Of a DNA stretch of 5,692 nt, positions 1-5,668 are shown piece after piece. The translations under genes and the position numbers were made by a program. Positions within the stretch are counted from its first letter, which is position 1. Every line of letters starts with the position of its first letter. Source of the DNA: an uncultured Eubacterium sp. (GTDB taxonomy: Bacteria; Bacillota; Clostridia; Lachnospirales; Lachnospiraceae); assembly GCA_946412445.1 (NCBI GenBank), contig CAMKHH010000089.1:1-5692 (forward strand), read 5' to 3'. The notes below the pieces were generated by a model. That model was not told where the DNA came from, ran no database searches, and saw only the letters and a list, made by a program, of their open reading frames with translations.

Positions 1-815
1 GTCAGATGGTATCCAATCTGTGCAAGGACTGTGATCCGGCAGTGAGGTCAGGACAGGGAGGAAGACCTGCATCCACCGTGACAGTGATGGATATGGTAAA
101 GTCAGTAATCAGAAACAAACAACTGCTGGTAGTATTTATTTCTTATACGATATATTACGTGGCTCTTTATATATTCTCTAATCTGGGAGCCTATTATTTT
201 ACCTACCTTGTAGGTGACTTTATGAAAATGTCCTATTCTATGACTGTGTCGATGATCACAGGATTTATCGCATCACTGATTATGCCGAAGCTGGGCGGTA
301 AGCTTGGAAAGAAAAAGGCTATGGTGATTGGATTCGTTCTATATGCAGCTACCTGTGCATGTCTGTTTATTGCAGGAGCAAACTGGATTCTCTACACATT
401 GTTTGGAGCAGGAGGCGGGGCGGCCATTTATATGTTTACAAGCTTTGGTGCCAACTATTTTGTGGACTGTGGTGAATATTATCTGTATAGAACAGGAAAG
501 GATGCCAGAGATGTGGCGATTTCAATGTTTTCAGTTCCTATGAAGATTGGTATGGCATTAGGCGGGGCAATAGCCACTTATGGGCTGACATTTATTGGAT
601 ATCAGGCGCATATGCGTGTGGATTCTGTTTTCCAGAACAGATTTCTTATCCTTATGGGGATTGTACCTGCGGTTCTGATACTGTTTGGGGCTCTGGTTAT
701 GGGAATCGGCTATAAAATCACGGATCAGGATGCACAGATGTATGCGGAAGAAAATGCAAAAAAAGCGGCGGCGGAATTAAATTCGGCAGAGCAGCGGATA
801 AGCTTGGGAGGTTGA
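1..815 (+). CDS. GPH-family MFS sugar symporter, 5'-truncated by window edge
   Basis: This is the C-terminal part of a cation-coupled sugar or glycoside symporter of the glycoside-pentoside-hexuronide (GPH) family, a cytoplasmic-membrane protein. The frame is open to the window edge, so the ATG at position 6 is probably internal. Family members have about 450 residues and only about 269 are visible here. Counting from that ATG, hydrophobic segments lie at roughly 39-66, 76-93, 104-124, 126-148, 170-198 and 212-235, the six-helix C-terminal half. A Gly/Lys-rich loop (94-104) joins helices, as in MFS proteins. The segment around D154, G156-E157 and T163-G164 resembles the conserved GPH motif 'D-x-GE-x-x-x-x-TG' that precedes the 'K-x-G-x-A-L-GG' helix (residues 180-187). 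The tail is charged and Ala/Glu/Lys-rich. The TGA stop lies 5 nt before the next gene's GTG, so the two are probably co-transcribed. The substrate cannot be read from the sequence. The family call is firm. Confidence 0.88.
   Translation, partial: QMVSNLCKDCDPAVRSGQGGRPASTVTVMDMVKSVIRNKQLLVVFISYTIYYVALYIFSNLGAYYFTYLVGDFMKMSYSMTVSMITGFIASLIMPKLGGKLGKKKAMVIGFVLYAATCACLFIAGANWILYTLFGAGGGAAIYMFTSFGANYFVDCGEYYLYRTGKDARDVAISMFSVPMKIGMALGGAIATYGLTFIGYQAHMRVDSVFQNRFLILMGIVPAVLILFGALVMGIGYKITDQDAQMYAEENAKKAAAELNSAEQRISLGG
806..811 (+). promoter_or_regulatory. Shine-Dalgarno site that sets the GTG start of the UroD-like gene
   Basis: GGGAGG ends 9 nt before the GTG at 821 and lies within the last codons of the transporter gene. 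A TTG at 812 would give a three-residue-longer protein, but it directly abuts the SD with no spacing. GTG at 821 is therefore the better start. It gives an N-terminus MKLTEK-x-N-[YF]-L, which looks typical of this protein family. Confidence 0.7.
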
Positions 816-820
816 TTGCA

Positions 821-1858
821 GTGAAACTTACGGAAAAAACAAATTATCTGATGACATTAAGGGGAGAACAGCCGGAATGGGTGCCCACTTACAGCTTCGG
901 ACCCATGCCCGGTCAGGTGCGCCCATGCACTTCCTGTATGCTGGAGCCGGAGATTCTGGCAGAATTCCGCTTCAAAGGAGGAGGCAAGGATTGCTGGGGA
1001 GTTACTTATGTTCCAACCAGGGAAACGGGCGGCGCATTACTGCCCAAACCCGGCGAGTTCATATTGGATGATATTCGGCACTGGAGGGATGTAATAAAGG
1101 CGCCTTCCCTGGAAGGCATCGACTGGGAAGCGATGGCAAAAAAGCAGCTGGAAGGGTTTTACAGGATGGGTGTAAACAGAGAGGACAGTGCCATAGCACT
1201 TAATCTTCATGTGGGCTATTTTCAGAACCTGATGGCATTTATGGGCTTTACAGAAGGTCTCTGTGCGATGTTTGAGGAGCCGGAAGAGGTGTATGCCCTG
1301 TTTGACTATATGTGTGATTTTTACACAGAGGTAACCAGACAGATTATGCCTTATGTACAGCCGGATGTGCTGACCATGATGGACGATACGGCGGCCTGGA
1401 GAGCTCCTTTTATTTCCACAGAGATGTATCGGGAGCTGGTATTACCCTTCCATGACCGCCAGGCCAAATTCGGCCGTGATGCAGGAATACCGATTACCAT
1501 GCATGACTGCGGAAAAGCAGAAGGGTTTGTAGATGACTGGCTTTCCATCGGCATCAATGCATGGGATCCGGCCCAGACGTGTAATAATTTAAAAGGGATT
1601 CAGGAAAAGTATGGAAATAAAATTGTTTTAATGGGTTGCTGGGATGCCCGGGGGCGGCTGGCAGAAGCTGACGTGACGGAAGAAGAAATCCGGCAGTCTG
1701 TCCGTGAAACTATGGATCAGTATGCGCCAGGCGGAGGATTCTGCTGGTGCGGAGGCTACCTGGGAGCTCTGGATGACCAGGAGATGATTCGAAAGAACGG
1801 TATATTATTTGATGAGGTATACCGTTATGGAGATGCATTTTATTCAAAAAAAAAGTAA
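821..1858 (+). CDS. Uroporphyrinogen decarboxylase-superfamily protein (probable methyltransferase-like)
   Basis: This is a 345-residue cytoplasmic protein of the UroD superfamily, a TIM-barrel fold. The superfamily includes heme-pathway HemE and the zinc-dependent methylcobalamin methyltransferases MtaA, MtbA and CmuA. The N-terminus (MKLTEK, then RGEQPEWVP near residues 15-22) resembles the 'G-x-x-P-[DE]-x-V-P' entry segment of catabolic members. The HDCG motif (H228, C230) matches the His-x-Cys zinc-ligand pair of MtaA-type enzymes. The Cys-Trp-Cys-Gly segment (C308, C310) near the C-terminus could supply the third Cys ligand, and C273 in GCWD is another candidate. These points favour a Zn/corrinoid-type methyl transfer role over true HemE. 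No corrinoid protein or reactivase gene is visible nearby. The gene follows the transporter by 5 nt, which suggests a catabolic operon for an imported compound. The superfamily call is sure; the reaction and substrate are unknown. Confidence 0.85.
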   Translation: MKLTEKTNYLMTLRGEQPEWVPTYSFGPMPGQVRPCTSCMLEPEILAEFRFKGGGKDCWGVTYVPTRETGGALLPKPGEFILDDIRHWRDVIKAPSLEGIDWEAMAKKQLEGFYRMGVNREDSAIALNLHVGYFQNLMAFMGFTEGLCAMFEEPEEVYALFDYMCDFYTEVTRQIMPYVQPDVLTMMDDTAAWRAPFISTEMYRELVLPFHDRQAKFGRDAGIPITMHDCGKAEGFVDDWLSIGINAWDPAQTCNNLKGIQEKYGNKIVLMGCWDARGRLAEADVTEEEIRQSVRETMDQYAPGGGFCWCGGYLGALDDQEMIRKNGILFDEVYRYGDAFYSKKK

Positions 1859-1871
1859 GGATAACACTTCG

Positions 1872-1951
1872 ATGATACCGCCTGCTGACAAATCCATAAG
1901 AATATAGTATAATTCTTCTATAAATACAGGATGAAAGGAAGGCGGTATCAT
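1872..1951. repeat. 12-bp perfect inverted repeat bracketing the reductase promoter and start
   Basis: The left arm ATGATACCGCCT (1872-1883) and the right arm AGGCGGTATCAT (1940-1951) are exact reverse complements separated by 56 nt. The right arm contains the last three bases of the SD and the first two bases of the ATG at 1950. The promoter at 1885-1913 lies between the arms. It could be a long-range RNA stem that blocks translation in read-through transcripts, or a pair of operator half-sites. The arms are seen directly; the role is inferred. Confidence 0.55.
1885..1913 (+). promoter_or_regulatory. Sigma-A-type promoter of the aldo/keto reductase gene
   Basis: CTGACA (1885-1890) matches the -35 consensus at five of six bases. 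It is followed after 17 nt by a perfect -10 box TATAAT (1908-1913). Transcription would begin near 1920, leaving a leader of about 30 nt that holds the SD AAAGGAAGG (1934-1942), which ends 7 nt before the ATG. A small 6-bp inverted repeat, AAGAAT (1898-1903) and ATTCTT (1912-1917), overlaps the -10 box and could be a regulator site. The reductase gene therefore seems to have its own promoter, independent of the transporter-UroD pair. Confidence 0.72.
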
Positions 1952-3068
1952 GAAGTATCGTAAATTTGGAAAGACGGGGCTGGAAGTATCCGCATTGGGA
2001 TTTGGCTGCATGCGGTTTCCTATGCAAAAAAAGGGAGAAAAGAATGTAATTGACCGCAAACGGGCGATTGGTATGATCAGGCAGTCTATTGACAACGGAG
2101 TGAACTATATGGATACAGCCTATCCCTATCACGACGGAGAAAGTGAAGGGCTTCTGGGGGAGGCTCTTTTGGACGGTTACCGGGAAAAGGTGTATATAGC
2201 CGATAAATGTCCGGTCTGGCTGATTAAAAAAGAAGAAGATTTTGATACATATCTGGAGGAACAGTTGGAAAGGCTGCAGGTGGAGTATATTGATTTCTAT
2301 CTGCTGCACGGTCTGGACCGGCAGCGTATGGAGGAAATTGTCAAGAAGTATGATCTGATAAAACACATGGAAAAAGCTAAAGCTGCCGGCAAAATCAGAC
2401 ATATAGGATTTTCCTTTCATGACGGGCTGGAGGTTTTTAAGGACATTATCGACTACTATGAGGGCTGGGAGTTTTGTCAAATCCAGTATAACTATGTGGA
2501 TGTGGAATATCAGGCCGGAGTGGAAGGATTGCGCTATGCCGCGGATAAAGGGCTGGGTGTAGTAATTATGGAGCCTTTACGCGGAGGAAGACTGGCCGAT
2601 GTCGCCCCTCATCTGGCTGATGCTTTTCCAAAAGAAAAGACACCTGTGGAATGGGCACTGGACTTCCTGTGGGATCAGCCGGAGGTCAGCCTTTTATTGA
2701 GCGGTATGAGTGATGAAAAGCAGGTGGCGGATAATCTGAAATATGCGGCATTTTCATCTGTGGGAATGTTAAGTGAAGAAGAACGGGAAATCTATCCAAA
2801 AGCAAAGAAAATCTTTGATACGATGGCACTTGTGAGATGCACCAGATGTGGATATTGTATGCCCTGCCCGTCAGGTATTGATATTCCCGGCATCTTTGCT
2901 GTCTATAACAGTACAGCAGTTTCCGGGGATGAGAAAGCAAAGAAGGCATACGCTGAATTGGAAACAAAGGCAGATGCCTGTGTCAAATGCCTGCGGTGTG
3001 AGAAGGCCTGTCCGCAGCATATAGGAATCAGCACCTTAATGGCGGAATTAACAGAGACATTTGCATAA
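1950..3068 (+). CDS. Aldo/keto reductase with C-terminal 2x[4Fe-4S] ferredoxin-like domain
   Basis: This 372-residue cytoplasmic oxidoreductase has two parts. Residues 1 to about 285 form an aldo/keto reductase TIM barrel. It starts with the family's 'Y-R-x-[FL]-G-x-[TS]-G-L-x-V-S-x-L-G-F-G' segment and shows the expected catalytic tetrad D55, Y60, K86 and H120 at normal spacing. Residues 297-354 carry two cysteine clusters, C297/C300/C303/C306-P and C344/C347/C350/C354-P, as expected for two [4Fe-4S] centres. This two-part architecture is common in anaerobic Clostridia, and about 370-380 residues is its usual length. It probably moves electrons between NAD(P)H and a carbonyl or sugar-like substrate with help from the clusters; the actual donor and substrate are unknown. 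The ATG start is supported by the SD AAAGGAAGG with 7-nt spacing. It has its own promoter and is followed by a double hairpin. The family call is very secure. Confidence 0.93.
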   Translation: MKYRKFGKTGLEVSALGFGCMRFPMQKKGEKNVIDRKRAIGMIRQSIDNGVNYMDTAYPYHDGESEGLLGEALLDGYREKVYIADKCPVWLIKKEEDFDTYLEEQLERLQVEYIDFYLLHGLDRQRMEEIVKKYDLIKHMEKAKAAGKIRHIGFSFHDGLEVFKDIIDYYEGWEFCQIQYNYVDVEYQAGVEGLRYAADKGLGVVIMEPLRGGRLADVAPHLADAFPKEKTPVEWALDFLWDQPEVSLLLSGMSDEKQVADNLKYAAFSSVGMLSEEEREIYPKAKKIFDTMALVRCTRCGYCMPCPSGIDIPGIFAVYNSTAVSGDEKAKKAYAELETKADACVKCLRCEKACPQHIGISTLMAELTETFA

Positions 3069-3071
3069 TAC

Positions 3072-3098
3072 AGGAAACCTGCCACCGGCAGGTTTCCT
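3072..3098 (+). terminator. Hairpin 1, likely terminator of the reductase gene
   Basis: AGGAAACCTGCC (3072-3083) and GGCAGGTTTCCT (3087-3098) form a perfect 12-bp stem with the 3-nt loop ACC, starting 3 nt after the reductase stop codon. There is no clean T-run after it; the T residues sit inside the right arm (GGTTTCCTT). It is a plausible intrinsic terminator with an imperfect tail, and it may work in both directions because the stem is symmetric. Confidence 0.65.
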
Positions 3099-3115
3099 TG
3101 CATACTTTGGTATAT

Positions 3116-3142
3116 AGGAAAGCTGCCACTGGCAGCTTTTCT
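3116..3142 (-). terminator. Hairpin 2, likely terminator of the ROK genes (possibly bidirectional)
   Basis: AGGAAAGCTGCC (3116-3127) and GGCAGCTTTTCT (3131-3142) form a 12-bp stem with the loop ACT and one G-U pair (3118/3140) on the + strand RNA. It lies about 29 nt beyond the ROK1 stop and is the first hairpin met by transcription coming from the ROK genes. On the + strand the right arm gives CTTTTCTT, a better T-rich tail than hairpin 1, so it may also back up termination of the reductase transcript. Confidence 0.6.
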
Positions 3143-3170
3143 TGCATGCTTTGGAATACAGAAAGGAGAT

Positions 3171-4367
3171 TCATCCGATAAAAAAACTTCCTCCCATATC
3201 CTGTGTAAAGTTATAGTGAATATCAAAAAAATATTTCATCGCCCCGTTATAAAGTGCACCGGAGTCGAGCTGGCTGTATCTGACGCTGACAGAATCCACC
3301 ATGCGTCGAAAGCCGGTGGTATCCAGACACTTTTGAATTTCCCGAAGAAACAGTGGGCCCAGATCTCTTCCTTTACCGCCAATGATGATCAGCTTAGGAT
3401 GGACGATGCAGATCAGGTTGCACAGGGCCAGAGAAAATTCATATGCGATATCATGAATCACCTTACGGGATATAACATCGCCATACACACTGGACTGTCC
3501 GAGGTCTGCATAGGTGATGGAATCCGTATTTTTTAAGGCAGGGCTGTTTCCAATCCGGGCAATTCTCTCTTTCAGAGAATCCTCTCCAATCATTAATTCC
3601 AGACAGCCTCTGTTTCCGCAGGAACACAGCTTCCCTTTGGGATTGATAGAATAGTGGCCAAACTGCGTATAGGATGCACAGGCATGCCCCAGCATCTCGT
3701 TGTGAATAAAAAGCGTGGCACCGATGCCCTTCCCGAAGTTGATGAAAGCAAAATCCTTTTCCGTAATCTGGGTATAGACTTTTTCCGCATAGGCGAAACA
3801 GGCGGTATCATTTAAGATAGCGACAGAAAAGTCGGGGAAGGTCCGCTGTATCTCTCCTACAAAGTCCTTTTCGGGAAGATTTAAGGTAGTTGCGAAGATT
3901 TCCTGCTTATCCGGATCTATCATGGCGGGTACGACAACACAGATTCCAAGAAGCTGGTTTTTCTGAATCTGCTGAAGCACCGTGTCATATACATATTCCC
4001 GGCATTTTGGTGCGTACCCGTCAGGGGAGAGAAGCTCCATCTGTACATAGAAGGAGGAAGCCCCTGTGATATCAACCAGAGCGGCGTTCAACTTTTGCTC
4101 CTCAAGGAAAAAGACTGTCACATAGTATTGCTCGGCTTTAAGCATCAGGCTGTTGGGCTTACGCCCCACATTGGTACTTCCGCTTGTACCGGAGTCGTAG
4201 ATAAACCGTGTGGCAATTAATTCATCCACCAGTGAGGATACGGCAGTCTTGCTCAGATGGGAATCCTTGGCAAGCTGTGCTCTGGAAATCCCCGGGTTCT
4301 GGTATATGGAATTGTATAGCTGCTTTAAATTGGTATTTTTAATCAGTTGTTGATTTACAAGTTTCAT
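3171..4367 (-). CDS. ROK-family transcriptional regulator 1 (ROK1)
   Basis: This is a 398-residue DNA-binding regulator of the ROK (repressor, ORF, kinase) family, like XylR, NagC and Mlc. An N-terminal winged helix-turn-helix lies at about residues 27-51 (ISRAQLA, then LSKTAVSSLVDELI). The ROK sugar-kinase-like domain follows. It keeps the zinc site H238 with C248-x-C250-G-x-x-G-C255-L-E, the glycine-rich segment INFGKGIGAT (from about residue 209), and D187 in the ND-T motif that corresponds to the kinase catalytic Asp. The first phosphate motif is degenerate (VDITG), so it is probably a sensor and not a kinase. Residue Q235 replaces the Glu usual in the E-x-G-H sugar-binding motif. The ATG at 4367 is preferred over the ATG at 4388: AGAGG lies 5 nt upstream, and the resulting MKLVNQQLIKN matches family N-termini and the paralogue. 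ROK1 follows ROK2 by 64 nt on the same strand and may also have its own promoter. The ligand is unknown. Confidence 0.92.
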   Translation of the reverse strand: MKLVNQQLIKNTNLKQLYNSIYQNPGISRAQLAKDSHLSKTAVSSLVDELIATRFIYDSGTSGSTNVGRKPNSLMLKAEQYYVTVFFLEEQKLNAALVDITGASSFYVQMELLSPDGYAPKCREYVYDTVLQQIQKNQLLGICVVVPAMIDPDKQEIFATTLNLPEKDFVGEIQRTFPDFSVAILNDTACFAYAEKVYTQITEKDFAFINFGKGIGATLFIHNEMLGHACASYTQFGHYSINPKGKLCSCGNRGCLELMIGEDSLKERIARIGNSPALKNTDSITYADLGQSSVYGDVISRKVIHDIAYEFSLALCNLICIVHPKLIIIGGKGRDLGPLFLREIQKCLDTTGFRRMVDSVSVRYSQLDSGALYNGAMKYFFDIHYNFTQDMGGSFFIG

Positions 4368-4380
4368 AATAGCCTCTATT

Positions 4381-4397
4381 CTGTGCATGCTTCACAG
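4381..4397. promoter_or_regulatory. Small inverted repeat in the ROK1 leader, possible operator
   Basis: CTGTG (4381-4385) and CACAG (4393-4397) form a 5-bp inverted repeat with a 7-nt spacer. It lies just downstream of the proposed ROK1 transcription start and upstream of its SD. ROK repressors often control their own genes, so this is a candidate operator, but arms this short can arise by chance. Confidence 0.25.
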
Positions 4398-4411
4398 CAC
4401 GCAGATGTAAA

Positions 4412-4439
4412 ATTCTATCACACTATTTTTCTCAGCCAA
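4412..4439 (-). promoter_or_regulatory. Possible internal promoter for ROK1 (extended -10)
   Basis: On the - strand, TTGGCT (4439-4434) is followed after 16 nt by TAGAAT (4417-4412). The bases directly before the -10 box are TGA, giving an extended -10 motif. The -35 box is partial and overlaps the last codons of ROK2. There is no terminator-like hairpin between the two ROK genes, so ROK1 could also be read from the ROK2 promoter. Confidence 0.45.
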
Positions 4440-5586
4440 TATAGAATGCAGGCAGATGGGGCTCCAGGAATGAATAGTATGTGTCAAAAAAGTACTTCAT
4501 GGCCCCATTCAGGCAGGCATCACTCCGGAGCGTGGAATACCGGATGTCCGAACAATCTACCATTCTTCGAAATCCCACATCTTTTAGAGAGCACTTAACC
4601 TCTTCCAGAAATAAATCACCCAGATACTGTCCCTTTCCGCCTAAAATGATGAGTTCAGGATTTACAATACAGATCAGATTGCTCAAGGCGAGAGCCAGAT
4701 ACTTTGCCATCCTCTGCAGTGTATGAATGGCCGCAGAATCCCCATGCTGTGCGGCAGCCCCCAGTTCCTCAAAACTGATCTTGAGCTGACTTTCTGAAAA
4801 CATGGATTCCAGACAGCCATGATTCCCACAGGCACAGAGAGGACCGTGTGGATCAACCGTATAATGTCCAAATTGAGTGACGGAACCACTGGCTTTTCCC
4901 AGCATCTTCCCATCAATAAAAATCGTGGCACCAATTCCTCTTCCAAAATTGATAAATGCAAAATTATCCTGCCTGATCCGGGCATATATTTTCTCGGCGT
5001 AAGCATAGCATGCCGTATCCTCCAGTAAAGCTACCGGATAATTGGGGAAGGCAGTATATAAATCATGAATCAGATTTCCGCTTCTGCCTGCGCCCAGGCT
5101 CAGTGTTGTGGAGTAAATCTCGTTATGGGCAGCATCAATCATGGCGGATACCACGATGCAGATGCCGAGAATGTGCCTGGAGGGAAATTGTTTCAGAATA
5201 TCGTTATATACACAGGACTGGGAAAGAGATATATAGGATTCTCCCTGCTTCAGATGCAGCTTTGTGCTGTAGGCCGTGAAACCTGTGATGTCCACTACAT
5301 GCGCCTCTGCAGTATGCTCAATCCATCGTAGGACAATCACATAATACTGACCGCTCCTGGATTTCAGGCAATTTGGCTTTCTTCCTACGTTGTCAGAATA
5401 GGAGACACCCTCATCTGAAATAAAATTCAGGTCAATTAACTCATCCACCAGGGTGGATACGGTGGTTTTGCTGAGGTGAGTCTGCCTTGCCAGTTTTGTG
5501 CGCGAAATTCCGTCTTCTATTGCAATAGAAGAATACAGAGATTTCATATTGGAATTTTTTATAATCTGTTGTGCCAGAATTTTCGT
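4432..5586 (-). CDS. ROK-family transcriptional regulator 2 (ROK2), apparent ACG start
   Basis: This is a second ROK-family regulator, 384 residues if started at the ACG at 5586, and a clear paralogue of ROK1. The helix-turn-helix occupies about residues 27-51 (ISRTKLA, then LSKTTVSTLVDELI). The ROK domain has the glycine-rich INFGRGIGAT, the zinc site H241 with C251-x-C253-G-x-x-G-C258-L-E, D191 in the E-D-T motif, and Q238 in place of the usual Glu. Both paralogues end in F-x-I-G. The first ATG is at 5547, but it has no SD and would drop 13 residues. The upstream in-frame codons give (ACG)-KILAQQIIKNSN, which aligns gap-free with MKLVNQQLIKNTN of ROK1, and a near-ideal SD lies 7 nt before the ACG. 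A TAA stop lies in frame just upstream and no ATG, GTG or TTG is available between. The gene may be poorly translated, or its start may have mutated from ATG. Its ligand and targets are unknown. Confidence 0.9.
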   Translation of the reverse strand, partial: TKILAQQIIKNSNMKSLYSSIAIEDGISRTKLARQTHLSKTTVSTLVDELIDLNFISDEGVSYSDNVGRKPNCLKSRSGQYYVIVLRWIEHTAEAHVVDITGFTAYSTKLHLKQGESYISLSQSCVYNDILKQFPSRHILGICIVVSAMIDAAHNEIYSTTLSLGAGRSGNLIHDLYTAFPNYPVALLEDTACYAYAEKIYARIRQDNFAFINFGRGIGATIFIDGKMLGKASGSVTQFGHYTVDPHGPLCACGNHGCLESMFSESQLKISFEELGAAAQHGDSAAIHTLQRMAKYLALALSNLICIVNPELIILGGKGQYLGDLFLEEVKCSLKDVGFRRMVDCSDIRYSTLRSDACLNGAMKYFFDTYYSFLEPHLPAFYIG

Positions 5587-5590
5587 AAAC

Positions 5591-5600
5591 TCACCTCCTT
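5591..5600 (-). promoter_or_regulatory. Near-perfect Shine-Dalgarno site facing an ACG codon
   Basis: On the - strand, AAGGAGGTGA (5600-5591), preceded by T, matches the complement of the 16S rRNA tail over about 11 nt. Counted from AAGGAGG, the spacing to the ACG at 5586 is 7 nt, which is ideal. The next ATG (5547) is 46 nt downstream of the AAGGAGG core, too far to use it. The site therefore marks the ACG as the intended start position. Confidence 0.85.
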
Positions 5601-5610
5601 AAGAAAAGAT

Positions 5611-5627
5611 AATAAAGGGATCTTATT
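5611..5627. promoter_or_regulatory. AT-rich imperfect palindrome upstream of ROK2, possible operator
   Basis: AATAA (5611-5615) and TTATT (5623-5627) form an inverted repeat with a 7-nt spacer; a one-base shift extends it to AATAAAG and CTTATT. It lies between the proposed ROK2 promoter and the SD. ROK repressors of the NagC/XylR kind bind AT-rich palindromes, so autoregulation is possible. The site is short and in AT-rich DNA, so the support is weak. Confidence 0.25.
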
Positions 5628-5638
5628 AATGAAATGCT

Positions 5639-5668
5639 ATCATAAAAGTGAAACATATGCAAGCACAA
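5639..5668 (-). promoter_or_regulatory. Possible promoter of ROK2
   Basis: On the - strand, TATGAT (5644-5639) matches the -10 consensus at five of six bases. TTGTGC (5668-5663) lies 18 nt upstream as a weak -35 box (TTG conserved). Transcription would start near 5632, leaving a leader of about 45 nt before the ACG. The remaining DNA up to the window edge shows no gene. Confidence 0.35.

Larger units (their letters stand above)
3072..3159. repeat. Tandem 44-nt direct repeat, each unit carrying a hairpin
   Basis: Two adjacent units, 3072-3115 and 3116-3159, align without gaps over 44 nt with seven differences. Each unit holds a 12-bp stem, a 3-nt loop, and a tail resembling TTGCATRCTTTGG. One difference pair (C3078/G3092 versus G3122/C3136) swaps a base pair and keeps the stem. 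Another (C3096 versus T3140) turns a G-C pair into G-U. The repeat lies entirely between the convergent reductase and ROK1 genes. Confidence 0.85.

Noticed and set aside
812..820. TTG start giving a three-residue-longer UroD-like protein, overlapping the transporter stop
   Set aside because: The SD GGGAGG ends directly at position 811, leaving no spacing; GTG at 821 has 9-nt spacing and a better N-terminus.
821..1858. True uroporphyrinogen decarboxylase (HemE)
   Set aside because: The HDCG and Cys-Trp-Cys motifs and the transporter-linked context fit the methyltransferase-like branch better, and no other heme-pathway gene is nearby.
1710..2480. 256-codon open frame on the - strand
   Set aside because: It runs antisense across two secure + strand genes and their promoter, and its translation shows no recognisable domain; it is a shadow frame.
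3160..3170. Possible start of a third 44-nt hairpin unit
   Set aside because: Only a loose AGAAAGGAGA similarity is seen, and there is no matching right arm before the ROK1 stop codon.
3799..3811. Third copy of the 12-13-nt sequence found in the reductase inverted repeat
   Set aside because: It lies within ROK1 codons for N-D-T-A-C, which are constrained by protein sequence. By rough estimate, one 13-mer match of this kind is expected by chance in a window this size.
4365..4388. ATG at 4388 as the ROK1 start
   Set aside because: It lacks a good SD, and the seven extra residues have no counterpart in ROK2; the ATG at 4367 has AGAGG upstream and matches the family N-terminus.
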